The notes below the pieces were generated by a model. The model searched no databases. It was not told the DNA's origin and worked only from the letters and a program-made list of their open reading frames with translations. Positions 10,929 to 23,809 of a DNA stretch of 64,000 nucleotides are shown in pieces. Numbering within the stretch: position 1 is the first letter of the stretch; every line of letters starts with the position of its first letter. The DNA is from Gelatoporia subvermispora B (lineage: Eukaryota; Basidiomycota; Agaricomycetes; Polyporales; Gelatoporiaceae): contig KB445795.1 of the NCBI GenBank assembly GCA_000320605.2, positions 681,867-745,866 of the forward strand, in the 5' to 3' direction. The position numbers and the translations under genes were made by a program.

Positions 10929-13900
10929 TTAGATGGCGCGCGAAGGTCCCCTCGCACGGCCCTTGATATTCGTGCCCGTCCCATAAATCTGTGCCAGCAA
11001 CCCCAGCACACCACCGTCCTCCAGCTCCTCGTCTTCCTCCTGCTGTGACTGAGCAACCGTCGGGCGCGGCCTCCGCCCATCGACATACGACTCGCCCAGC
11101 GTGCTCCCTACACCCCCGTCCGACGCGAGGTCCTCCGCAGGGATCGACGCTGGCTCTGCCTGCGCCTCCATGCTGGCGGGAGGGGCAATGCTCCCTTGGG
11201 AGTCGCCGAGCACCGCCGTGCGCGCCATGTCCATCCCACCAATACCCGACTGGAATATGGATGACCCCGACGGCGGCGCGCCCCCGCGTACGCTCTCGCG
11301 CAGCATGCTCCCGCGGCGGCGAATGCCCTGGCTCTGGCGCAGCGCGCGGTCGTACTCCTGTGCCCTGTCTCCGAAGTCTGCGCGCGATTCAGCGGCAGGG
11401 TGCAGCGTTGATTCCATGACGGGGCCCATCGCCGACTCGGAGGGCCGCCGGATGAAGCGACGGCGGCCCAGCCCGACAGGGTGCGCAGCACTGAGGTCGG
11501 CCATGCGGCTGAGGTAGAGCGAGCCGCTCGGGTCTCGCGGCATCCATTCCGGGTGTGCGGCCTGGGGGGACAGATCAGCTGCGCGGGACCAGACGGTGGT
11601 CTCGAGGAACAAACCTTGAAATTAAGGAAACTCTTCTCCATCTTGCCCTCCTTGGACATGAGCCGTTCGTCGTGAACCTTCGTCGGCGCTCCGAACTGAA
11701 ATACCCATTAATGAAATCGAAGAAGTGTGGCAGAAGAAACGGGCGTCTGACTAACCTTAACATTGCCGTGCCGCTGGAAATCGAACACGGCGAAGCTGCA
11801 GACATATCCCAGGCTGTCCACATGGACCGTGAAGTCGCGGAAGAAATCGATGATCTCGGGTGCACATGGAGGAAGAGAGTACCACAGGACAAATGGCGTC
11901 AGAAGGACAGACAGGAGTTCCTGTGCGAATATCATGACTTTCATGGCAAATATTTGCCCGAATTCCTCGTGCACCTAAAGTCCGGTGAGCACAGCAGCAT
12001 AAAAGGGTTAATGAAAGGCGTACCTTCTTCGCATGCAGCTGCCCCTTCCATTCATCCGGCATGTAGTGTGTGTATTGGACGACCTCTGACATGAGTAGTT
12101 CCGGGTCGAACACCATGTTCTCTTCCGGTATCATGCCTCGCGCAACCGCGAGCACTCCGGCGAAGACACCAAGATAGAACGGCACCGTGCGATGAGGGGT
12201 GACCTCGAAATGGGTATAAAAATCCGGGTCAATGACTAGGGCGAGTAGGAGCACAGCGGCGAAAGACCCGGCAACGAATGCGACAAATCTGAGCACATCA
12301 TTAGCAATATTGTCCTCAAGACAATAGCGGATATGCCGGAGGCTTACCGAACGATTAATGTGACCTTCTCGTTAGGGAACTGCCCGATATACTCGCTTGA
12401 GACGGTGTATGACTCCTTCAGCCGTCGTCGGAAGAGGTGTGGAAGTTCATTGAACTCGCGGAATTTCCATTGTGCGTAGAGGGTATATCTCCGTCCGCCG
12501 ATATTAGATGGGTTGTTACGGTATTCCTGTTCACAATGTTAGACTTCAATCACATGTGAGGATGGTGCGCTCACCTCGAAGTATCGGAAGAACGAGTACG
12601 TCAGCAAATATAGTACAATAAATGGCGCGAAAATCGCGTTTAAGATGCCCATGAAGACAAAACGCCTGCGCAGGCTGCAAGGAACATTAGCAATCCCGGC
12701 CCGCGTTGACAGTAGACAGATTAAGTACCCTTCAATGAGAACTGTTCGATTCTTGGACTTTAAGAACACCTTTCTCACTCGCCCACTAGGGTCGAACAGA
12801 TACTCCATGAGACAAAACCGTAGATTCCACTCCAACGCCTGCGTGAGCATGCGTCCTTTGCCGTCTTCCCTTGGGACAATGAACCGCTTCAGGAACGGTG
12901 GCAGCGGTACGCGGAGATCGAGAAGCTCTTTATTGAAGAGTGCAATCAAATAGTTCTCCTGTCGCATGATGCGATTCGCGATATCGTGTGCGTCGAGTTT
13001 TGCCGTGACAGACTGCGCTGTGTTCGTCGAAGAGATCGCTGTGAGTGGATTGTCTTCGCGAATAGCTCCGATCCGGCGTACAACCTCGGGCCATGAGATT
13101 GTCTGGATGTCGGCCTGTGTTCCACAGATAGTATGAGTATAGAGATAAGAGGGAGTATCAAGGTACTGACATCCGGGATATGGAGTAAATGTGTATAGAA
13201 GTTGTACATGTCGACCAGCCTTCGTATGCTGAAGACGAACGATACAAGCTGCCATGCGAAGAAGGCCGCAAACAATACAAATAGTAACAAAGTAAATCCA
13301 GAAAATCTACAGCGATCTCAATGTCAGCATATAATTCAAGCTGGTCGCGTGACAAATGCATACCTAGAAACACAGCGCTTGACAATGACGTCTGACAGTC
13401 GATTCGTTCTGTCTGGTTTGATGCGAGAGTAGTCTACGCATCCCAGCAGAAACGTGGAGAATCCAATAACGAATCCGACTGTGCTACGAACATCGTTCTT
13501 ATCAGGGACTCCGACGACTGGCAGGAGAGATAAACTAACAGCAAGTTCAGCCCTCGGGACAAAGCGATGCTGTATATCCCTTTCCCCTCATAGTAGTAAT
13601 ACACCTCTTGCAGGAAAGCGTCCAGATTATACACATTCACCCAGTTCCACAACGCACGTTCGTGCGCATCCAGGCCGCGCATCTGTCTCACAGGCGGTTC
13701 ATGCAGAGGCTCCGCTCGTGCCTCCTCCGGATCTAATTCTGAGGGCCGAAGCGGAATCGACACTTGAGCAGTAGGCAGGACCGTCGGGGTCTGCCGCCGC
13801 GAGGTAGACGACAAAGGCTGTCTGCGGGTCTCCCGCTCCTTGCCCTTGGACAAGCCACGGGGCGAGGCCTGCCTCCGCGCACCAGGTGTGGCTGTCTCAA

Positions 13901-14297
13901 TCATGTAGTTCTGCGGCGCCTCGTCCCCGGACGAGTCCTGGTCATGCCTGGCGTCCTCCCGTCGTATGTTCGGCCTGAGGACGTTCATCTCTGACGCGTC
14001 GCCGCCCCAGGAGACGCGCTGCCGCCCGTGCGGCTTGCTCCCGCTCTTGAACAGGGCGCTGCGGTGCGCGTGTCCAGCCTCGAGATCGGGCTGGTCGGCG
14101 TCCTCCTCCTCCTCTTCTTCCAGGACGGACTGGCTCGCCTGCGTGTAGCCCTGGTATGTCCGCCCTAAGGGGTTGAGCATGTGGAGGAATGGGCGGGAGC
14201 TGCTAGCGGAAGGAAATATGGACTGGGAGCCGTGCAGAGGACGAGAGGGGCCCCTTTGCCGAGTAGGAGATGTGCCAGAAGGTGTGTTGGCTGCCAT
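10929..14297 (-). CDS. ATG9: Autophagy-related lipid scramblase ATG9
   Basis: Multispanning membrane protein that seeds autophagosome membranes. The start is MAANTPSGTSPTRQRGPSR; the N-terminal tail is cytosolic, acidic (EEEEEEDADQPDLEAG) and Ser/Arg-rich. The conserved core begins DAHERALWNWVNVYNLDAFL and YYEGKGIYSIALSRGLNLL. It continues with TISWPEVVRRIGAI, DIANRIMRQENYLIALFNK, LDLRVPLPPFLKRF and ALEWNLRFCLMEYLFD, typical of the ATG9 family. Later exons hold further membrane segments and the C-terminal block with HPEWMPRDPSGSLYLSRMAD. The tail is disordered and ends GPSRAI. Several short introns interrupt the core. An in-frame Met upstream near 14351 is less likely because the predicted protein then begins with an unconserved stretch. 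Confidence 0.92.
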
Positions 14298-14592
14298 GGA
14301 TGTGTTCGCGGGGTATTTATGTGGAAGCCATTTATGAGAGGGAGTACGCAAGTGCAGCGGACAAGGACTGCAGCCAAGTTACCTCAACTCAGTAGCGCCC
14401 ACTCAGCGCATCTAGACGCTCGCGCAATGTCATAGAGGCTCATGCTTGTACATCGGGATTACAGAATCGAAATTCAACTCTACACATCTCGAGCTCCCAA
14501 GCTTCGGGGTAAAATTCACCACCGTCAGGTGTAAGGCGAAAACAAACCATATACTTGTTCAAGGGCAGAAAACGGGATACAATACCCCCCTA
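14298..14592. promoter_or_regulatory. ATG9 upstream region
   Basis: Lies between the ATG9 start and the tRNA-Arg 3' end. Presumably holds the ATG9 promoter and 5' UTR and the T-run terminator of the tRNA. No coding signal seen. Confidence 0.3.
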
Positions 14593-14675
14593 TACTCTCG
14601 GCGGGACTCGAACCCGCAGCCTCCAGATGGATTCATCGTAGGAATCTGACGTCCTAACCATTAGACTACGAGAGC
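14593..14675 (-). tRNA. tRNA-Arg (anticodon CCT) with a 10-nt intron
   Basis: Read on the minus strand, the acceptor stem GCTCTCG pairs with CGAGAGT (first pair G-T). The D arm is GTCT...GGAC. Anticodon stem TCAGA/TCTGG encloses a 17-nt loop. The T arm is GCGGG-TTCGAGT-CCCGC. Taking T32-T33 then CCT, A37, a 10-nt intron and A38 gives anticodon CCT, with the intron in the canonical 37/38 position. Without the intron the tRNA is 73 nt. An alternative register reading TCC (Gly) leaves a mismatch in the anticodon stem and is less likely. Confidence 0.88.
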
Positions 14676-15155
14676 TTAAGCGTAACATTAAGTGTAGCCC
14701 ATAAAGGGTTGCTGCCATGTATTCGTCTCCACTATCACTCATAACCTTCAGAGTGCATTAGTGTTCACCGACATCACTGAAAAGCGCTCACAGCACAAGC
14801 AGGTTCGATGTAGACAGCGAAATCACAGCTTGGGGCTCTACATGGTAACATCACACTGGGTGATCACAGGGAAGCCGCTCGGAGGGAGTGACGGATGACA
14901 CAAGTGCGAATGCTGGCGTCCTGCGAATGACATGCAATCCATTCAGAACATATGACGCAGAATTGGTGATACTGCGATGTTCTGGCAAGTACGGCGACCC
15001 GTAGATCATATCCCTTCACCGAACCCAGCCGCATGCTTAATGTACTCATGCAAGACTAACACTACTCGTTCATTTTAATTGACGGCAGTCCCGATGCAAT
15101 GTCTAGAAATGTTTAATAACAGATAGACAAACGCGCGTGCACACGCTCAGCTCGA
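14676..15155. other. Intergenic, no gene seen
   Basis: 480 bp between the tRNA-Arg 5' end and the ATP2 stop codon. It should hold the tRNA upstream region and the ATP2 3' UTR. No conserved frame, repeat or RNA recognised. Confidence 0.35.
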
Positions 15156-17183
<2,028 letters not shown>

Positions 17184-17754
17184 CGTGGACGACGTTGACG
17201 ATGAAGTGTTTGGGGGAGCAAGCCTGAGCGACGCCTTCCACGTCCACGGAATAAAGTTCAATTTCACCCTCAGCTCAGCTCCGCTCTCCTCCGGCGCCGA
17301 TTTTGTCCGACGCCGACCCTCTCAGGGTAGCAACACACACGCACTGCGAGCTCTACACCCAGGTCATTCACGCGCGATATTATCAGTGCATGCATCGGAT
17401 GATTTTTCGTCAAGTAAAATGCGGACACGAGCGAAAAAAAAGTCGCGGAGGGCCAGCTCCCTGCGCACGCCGATGACAGGAAAGAGTGACCGGGGGTGGG
17501 GGAGGACCCCGAGTTGGACGCGTCCCCAACGTCACAAGCGCCTGTCCGCGCGTTCTCAGAAAAAAAGCTGACGCGTGCGGCGGGCGGCCGGACCGATGCG
17601 GGCAAGGTCCAAAGGTAATTTTTGTAGGCAAGCCAGTGCTTGAAGAGATGTATCCCAGACTCATCGCACGTTCGTCCGTCTCGTGTCCCCCCGCAGTGTT
17701 TCCTGGTCTGCTACCGGCCTGCTATAACCCCCCGCCGCACGCCTTCTCTCAACC
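17184..17754. promoter_or_regulatory. Divergent promoter region between ATP2 and ADE4
   Basis: 571 bp between the divergent ATP2 and ADE4 starts. GC-rich with pyrimidine-rich stretches toward ADE4 (CCCCCCGCCGC near 17730, then CTTCTCTCAACC before the split ATG), typical of fungal 5' leaders. No gene seen. Confidence 0.45.
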
Positions 17755-19610
17755 AGTGAGTTCGCTGCCTCGTGCACCCCCTCGCGCGCGTACGAGTGAT
17801 CCGCTCCAGTGTGCGGTATCCTAGGCCTCCTCCTCCATGACCCGCACGTAGATGCCGCCCCAGAAATCTGCGAGGGCCTCTCCCTCCTCCAGCACAGAGG
17901 CCAGGACGCGTGCGGTATCGTAACCTGCGGTCCAAAGGGTCGTTTCTACCAATGCAAGGCAAATGGCATGGTCCGCGACGTTTTCGACTCGAACGCGCTA
18001 TCGCATCTTATCGGCGGAATGGGTGTCGGACATGGTGCGCAACCCGACTTTATTCCTCCGGGAAACCTCTGCTGACCGCAACGTTTTTCGCAGTGCGGTA
18101 CCCTACCGCGGGCAGCTCGCACCACGCCGAGGCGCAGCCGTTCTACGTCAACTCGCCCTACGGCATCGTTCTCGCGCACAATGGTAATCTCATCAACACC
18201 GAGTCGCTCCTCCAGTTCATGGACGCGACTGCGCACCGGCACATCAACACCACCTCCGACTCGGAGCTGCTCCTCAACATCTTCGCGGACAATCTCCAGA
18301 AGACCGGCAAGTTCCGGATCAACGAGGAGGATATCTTCACTGCGATCGGCGGCTTGATGGAGCAATGCAAGGGTGCATACGCCTGTGTGGCGATGCTCGC
18401 TGGGTTCGGTATCATCGCGTTCCGTGACCCGAACGGCATCCGGCCGCTGGGGATGGCTTCGCGGAAAACGGCCAGTGGCGGTCATGACTACCTCTTTGCA
18501 AGTGAGAGTGTGGTTGCTGATGCGAGCAGCTTCACCGACTGGGAGGACGTCCGACCTGGTAAGTCCCTTGTAGATCGCACAAGGAAATATCCCTAACGTG
18601 TCTGTCATATAGGTGAGGCCATCATCATTACGCGGAACTCGGTGAGCCGCCGCCAGGTCGGCAAGGCCGTCACCTTCGCGCCAGACATCTTCGAATACGT
18701 CTACTTTGCTCGTCCAGACTCCGTGCTGGATGGCGTCAGCGTCTACCGGAGTCGTATGGCTATGGGCGACGCGCTGGCAGACGAGGTCAAGCGGGTCTTG
18801 ACTGAGAAAAACATGACCGTTGACGTGGTCATTCCGGTCAGTCTCGTGTGATATCAACTTCCCCGACCACGCTCACGCCGACTTCAGGTCCCTGACACCT
18901 CGCGAGTAGCGGCGCTGAACCTCGCGCAAAAGCTGCAGCTCCCGTACCGCGAAGGGTTCATTAAGAACCGCTACGTCGGGCGGACGTTCATCATGCCCGG
19001 GCAGCAGATGCGGAAGAAGAACGTGCGGCGGAAGCTGAACGCGATGGCGCTCGAGTTCGCGGACAAGAACGTGCTGATCGTCGACGACTCGATCGTGCGC
19101 GGGACGACCTCGAAGGAGATCATCCAGATGGCGAAGGACGTCGGCGCGAAGAAGGTCATCGTCGCGAGCTGCGCGCCGCCGATCCGGCACTCGAACGTGT
19201 ACGGGATCGACATGCCCTCGCGCGTGGAGCTCGTCGCGCACGGGCGCACCGACGCGGACATCGCCGCCGCGATCGGCGCGGACCTCGTCATCTTCCAAAC
19301 GCTCCCGGACCTCATCGCGTCCGTGCGCCAGTTCAACCCCGCGATCCCCGCGTTCGACTGCTCCGTATTCACCGGCGAGTACGTCACCGGCGGCGTCGAC
19401 GAGGCGTACCTCGCGCACCTCGAGCAGCTCCGCGCGGACAACGTCAAGGCGCACGGGACAGGGCCCCTCGAGGGCGTCGGCCAGGCGGGCATGCAGTACA
19501 CCTCGGTCGGCGGCGCCGTGGAGAGCAGGGAGCTCGCGCTGGGCTGCAGCGGCCCGATGAACGGCGCGGATGATACCATAGGTTTGCATAATGGCTGGAA
19601 GCTGAGATGA
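17755..19610 (+). CDS. ADE4: Amidophosphoribosyltransferase (glutamine PRPP amidotransferase)
   Basis: First step of de novo purine synthesis, moving the glutamine amide to PRPP. The mature protein must begin with the nucleophile Cys right after Met. The open frame starts at TGTGCGGTATC with no ATG directly upstream. A strong donor GTGAGT at 17756 and an acceptor CCAG ending at 17809 join A (17755) to TG (17810), making ATG TGC GGT, that is MCGILGLLL. Further blocks are [62 protein letters not shown] and the PRPP loop [13 protein letters not shown]. Introns lie near 18033, 18558 and 18838. The protein ends GLHNGWKLR. The GTG at 17809 is a shadow of the acceptor, not a start. Confidence 0.95.
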
Positions 19611-20033
19611 TGTATTGGAATGGTACTAAATAGATGGGGAACGGTCGGCAGCCATGTTTCGGTACATTATGTTGTAATAGAGTATCTGGCCTGGCAATGC
19701 GTACAAAGTATACTCGATGCCTCATCTGCGTTGTGATGCTGTTAACTCGTATGCGTCGAGTTAGAATGCGGGTATGAGAGAACGCCAGTCTTGTTATTGG
19801 TGTGCACGAGCTATCAAGTGGCGGGAGTCCTAAAAGTTGCGCTGGCGCGCTGAAGCAAACGTGTGAACATCCTGGTGACCCATGCTGTGCTACTCCCGTC
19901 ATCTAAACGCAAGTTCATTTTGGCCAGACACGTCTATAAGACCAGATAGATTGAGGCGTTCGCCCGAGACCAGGTTTCACTCCTCGCCTAGTAAGTCTCA
20001 GATATATCTCGGTCAAATTGCATAATGAAATCA
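19611..20033. other. ADE4 3' region, no gene seen
   Basis: About 420 bp after the ADE4 stop. It probably includes the ADE4 3' UTR (ATGTTGTAATAGAGTAT near 19667) and then intergenic sequence up to the F-box relic. No conserved frame or RNA recognised. Confidence 0.35.
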
Positions 20034-21654
20034 TGACAAGACTTGAAGTACGCACAAGACGACATAGTCCAAACAGGACCCCAGGCGACCGCTACCTCGG
20101 AGAATTAGCCAACATACCCGATTTGCGAATCGAATCATTCCGAAAGAACTATGAAGTCCCGCAGGCCGACGAACATAGGATCGAGACTCCCCTAGACGAG
20201 ACGACCGAGTCGAAGGAAACCAGAATGCCCTAAATCCGACCAACCGCCTCCCTTATGAGCTTCTATCACGATCGTTCTGGTTTCTGTCCATGGGATATTC
20301 CACAAGCCTAGTAGTGGCCACTCATGTGTGTCACCACTGGAGAGCCGTTGCCCTCGAAAGCGCTATGCTCTGGACATTCATTGATATCGACGTCACGTCC
20401 AAGGGGAGCATCCACCGGGCTTACGCTTACATACGTCGCTCGAAGAACGCGGAGCTGTCCGTTGAGATCTGGAACCGTCACGGAGGAACGACCTACATAC
20501 TTCCTATCCTGGGACGGCTTGAACCCCATATAAACCGCATCGCCTCGTTAGAGTGCCAATACCGAACCTGAGCGGAGCTGTGCCAATTTCTGATGGGATG
20601 TATAGACTAAAAAGCGACCAAGCTAAGAAGACTCCGCCTTGGCTGCTTTTGGTATGAGATCAACGATCCCCCGGCCCCGGATAACACGTTCCTCAAGAAC
20701 GTGCGTTTATTCCAAGGGAACACACCGCTTCTCCACTCGATCGCCTTTGTGAAAGTGGGCGTCCCATTTCCAGTGTGCTCTAACCTCGTCGATCTTTCCT
20801 TGAACATGTATTCCCCCCCAGAACCGCTGACGTTGCAAGATGTCCTCAATGTCCTCAGATTATCGCCCAGGTTGCAGACGCTCGATATACGTCGCAGTAA
20901 CATCGCAAGCGACCATCTTCGGCCACAGGAACCAATATATCTCCCACACCTCTTGAAGCTCATTGTGGAGGACATGTTAGCGGCTCTTGTAATGGGTATC
21001 CTGACGGTCATTCGCATTCCCGCGACAGCTTCTGTCAGAATCGAGCTCGCAGGAGTCACGAAAAGCGAGTTCGCTCTCCTTAATTTCAATGACCTGCCAG
21101 GTCTCGCAGCAGCGGTTGACCTCCACTTGTGCACGGATCACGAAAACGAGGAACTTACGATCGTCGCGACTCGAAAGGCGCCGTCAAGCAGAGGGGTAAC
21201 ATTCACGCTGGATTACTACGGATGCCAGCCGGAGCACATGATGATCTCGGATATCCTGGAGAGCCTCCACAAGTGGTTCCATCTGCACCACTTTGAGGCT
21301 GCCAATACCATCTCCTTCAGCGACGGGCCTGGTTGGGCCGCGGCCCTCCGCCATATGGGACAGCTCAAAAACTTGGGCCTCTCCCATATGAGCCCTTTTT
21401 GGCTTCAGCACACATTTTCAGTATTGTGTAACAAGACAGTGTGCCCAGAGTTATACTATCTTACCTTCAATTTCGTCAGGTTCGACGCGGCATCGCGACA
21501 TGATCTGTTAGGTCTTGCAATCCCGCAAAGCGACGAATCCTCTTCGGCAAATCGATTTAGTAGAAACAAATGGCTGGGAAGAGTATATGGAGGATACTCG
21601 ACTTTTGAGAGAGCTGTGCGAGAAGGTGGATATCCGTCAAGCACCGGAGAATGA
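20034..21654 (+). pseudogene. Decayed F-box-like gene, copy 1
   Basis: Homologous to the F-box-like gene at 39-40.7 kb and the fragment at 22.3 kb. The coiled-coil-like lead (RIETPLDETTESKETR) is in one frame. The F-box core NRLPYELLSRSFWFLS, then VVATHVCHHWRAVALES, continues in another frame after an apparent 1-base loss near 20224. Two in-frame stops (TGA near 20568 and TAA near 20608) then cut the frame. It reopens with KATKLRRLRLG and runs as leucine-rich sequence (LQDVLNVLRLSPRLQTLDIR, QLKNLGLSHMSP) to 21654. F-box proteins recruit substrates to SCF ubiquitin ligases (family knowledge). With one shift and two stops this copy is very probably dead. Confidence 0.8.
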
Positions 21655-22270
21655 GGTGTTCGCTCCCATGGCTAACTTCGGTTGATAATTTTGTGACATG
21701 CGAATCTATACCTTACATCTGTCATTGGAAGTACAGCCGGCTCCGAATCATCTGTCTTCCGTCCACATCTTGGTGTGTGCCTTCAGCGTGTTGCGTATGT
21801 GGCCTGCGTGCTGATCTTGGTGCTGCGCATGCTGCACTGTAGCTGCCTGATAAATGGAGCGAACGACAGCATACTACACGTTCACATGATAGCTGGGAGC
21901 TGAGCTGGGATACACGCATCATGTAGATAAGGAACGGTCGGTCGCGATGATTCAGCACACTCACCTGTCTCGTGCTGCTCAACGGTAGCGGTTGACGCGC
22001 AAGGACGGTGTGCGAAGAATTTATGAACAACTCCCATTGTCTGATCAGTGATATGCCGCCGATCTCACTTTGATAGAGTTCGTCCCAAGGACTGAGACTG
22101 CGCCGAAATTGCTCGAAGCCGATACATACTTCAGCTGGTAAGCCCGCCTTCAACAGATTTCGGTTAGCCTGTACAGCTTACTGTAGTGAATGCATATGGA
22201 TCAGCTACAAACGAGCGAGTACCAGGCGACGACCACTGCGCGGCCTTAGGCCAACGCCGTTAGTTCGCCT
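21655..22270. other. Spacer between two F-box relics
   Basis: 616 bp with no recognised gene. It separates two related broken F-box copies in the same orientation and may include remains of the upstream copy's 3' end. Confidence 0.3.
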
Positions 22271-22848
22271 ATGACACGCACATATACTCTGAAAACAGAC
22301 TCCGACGTCATCAAGGCCATCGATCGTAACATAGAGAAGCTCCAAGACGAGATCATTGAGCTGAAGAAACGACGAAACGCTCTCGCCCTAATCAACCGCC
22401 TCCCTGTCGAGTTGCTGTTATGGTCGCTCTGGTTTCTATCCAGAGACTGTTTGAGCCTCGTAGTGGCTTCACATGTGTGTCGCCTCTGGAGAGATATTGT
22501 GCTTGATTCCGCTAGTCTTTGGACCTTTGTACAGATCAACGCCAAGTCCCGGAAAAGCATCAATCGGGCGCGCATATGCATACAACGATCGCAGAACGCA
22601 GAATTGCACGTCCTAGTCGAGAGTCATTCCTCGAAACAAGCTTTATACCGTCATTGTTGGACCTACTGCGACCAAATATGGGCCGCATCGCCTCGCTTGA
22701 ATGCCGCTTTCAAAATTCCGCGGAACTACACAAAATCGTGATGGAATGTGCGAAAGTTGCGGCGACTCAGCTGAGAAGACTCAACCTCCTTTGGCTTCCG
22801 GCTGAATTCCATATCTCTGGCGATCGCTCTCCCCTCAGTACTCTTTGA
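22271..22848 (+). pseudogene. Truncated F-box-like gene, copy 2
   Basis: Starts MTRTYTLKTDSDVIKAIDRN, followed by a short coiled coil (NIEKLQDEIIELKKRRNAL) and an F-box (INRLPVELLLWSLWFLSRD, then VVASHVCRLWRDIVLDSASL). A frameshift near 22640 moves the reading into a second frame (PSLLDLLRPNMGRIASLECR, AAATQ-type segment ATQLRRLNLLWLPAEFH). It ends at a stop by 22848, so the leucine-rich C-terminal half seen in the other copies is missing. Nucleotide similarity to copy 1 is easy to see around the ATGTGTGTC...CTGGAGAG stretch. Probably a tandem duplicate that decayed. Confidence 0.8.
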
Positions 22849-23287
22849 CTTGGCATATTCTCAGTGAATGGAGTCAATGTATCTTGCGCACTAGCTTGGA
22901 CATACACAAACGCATTGCGTTGTCGGAAAAGCCGCCCGCACATACAGTTAGGCATCAAACAGGTGTCTCGACTCTCATGCTTAAGAGGCAGAGTCTTAGA
23001 AAAACGCAACACGTCGACGTGCAAGACATAACTTTGAACTACGCAGTTTTGCCCAATGTGGATAGGTATGTATCACCGCTAACATAATGAGCACACATTC
23101 GCGGTTTTATTTGCGGTGCAATCTCGCTGATACATTGCAAGTGTGTGGTGCGCACACTCAAGCGAAACGTTGATCCAGAAGGCTTTGATCGATGAACTCA
23201 TGGCCAAACATATTGCCAAAACTCAAAACGCATGGAGATACCTCTCCATGCACATTCTTTCAGAATGAAATCAAAGAAAAAACTATC
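22849..23287. other. Intergenic, no gene seen
   Basis: About 440 bp between the truncated F-box copy and the tRNA-Ser. AT-richer than neighbouring genes. No conserved frame. Confidence 0.3.
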
Positions 23288-23369
23288 CGATGCCAGCAGG
23301 ATTCGAACCTGCGCCTCCAAAGGAGAACAGATTTCTAATCTGTCGCCGTAACCACTTGGCTATAGCGCC
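23288..23369 (-). tRNA. tRNA-Ser (anticodon AGA)
   Basis: On the minus strand: GGCGCTA acceptor, D arm, anticodon stem ACAGA/TCTGT around loop TTAGAAA (anticodon AGA), a long variable arm (CTCC-TTT-GGAG) typical of serine tRNAs, and T arm GCAGG-TTCGAAT-CCTGC. 82 nt, no intron. The acceptor stem has a C-A mismatch at the third pair and one G-T pair (GGCGCTA against TGGCATC), so this copy may be slightly degenerate. Discriminator G fits Ser. Confidence 0.85.
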
Positions 23370-23776
23370 TTGAATTGAAATATCATAAAAAGATATAATA
23401 TTACAATAGGGAGTTTAACTGTTCCTGTTCTATCAGCTGCCGAAATATTCGTTTATTGTTCTATCTGCTTGTGAGCCCGTGTCAGTGCTTGAGAGAATCG
23501 TGTTCTGCAGTAAGCATATAGGTCGCAACGATAGTCAATTTACTGTGACGCAGTGGAACGTGATGGAAACACTGTTCGAGCCCACATCACAACATTCTCC
23601 CCTTCGACGAAGCTCAAAGTCTTCAGGTGAACCAACGCCACGATTAATACTCGCTTCATCGAATTCATCCTATCTAAGGGTACAGTTAATTCAACGACCG
23701 TGTTTGTTGTCGCTGATATGACGGCAGCAGTGTTCGTTTTGGGCCCCTATTCTATGGATACATCAGTTGCGAGCAG

Positions 23777-23809
23777 TAATCTACCGCCGTAGCCATTTAG
23801 CTATAGCGC
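23777..23809 (-). pseudogene. Relic of the 5' half of a tRNA-Ser gene
   Basis: 33 bases align with the 5' half of the tRNA-Ser(AGA) 430 bp away, from the GCGCTATAG acceptor region through the D arm to the anticodon TTA, with 28 of 33 identical by my count and the same orientation. The 3' half (variable arm, T arm) is absent. So it cannot be a working tRNA; probably a decayed partial duplicate. Confidence 0.7.

Noticed and set aside
17809..18075. GTG start for ADE4
   Set aside because: GTG lies across the intron acceptor; eukaryotic nuclear genes use ATG, and a split ATG is available with consensus splice sites.
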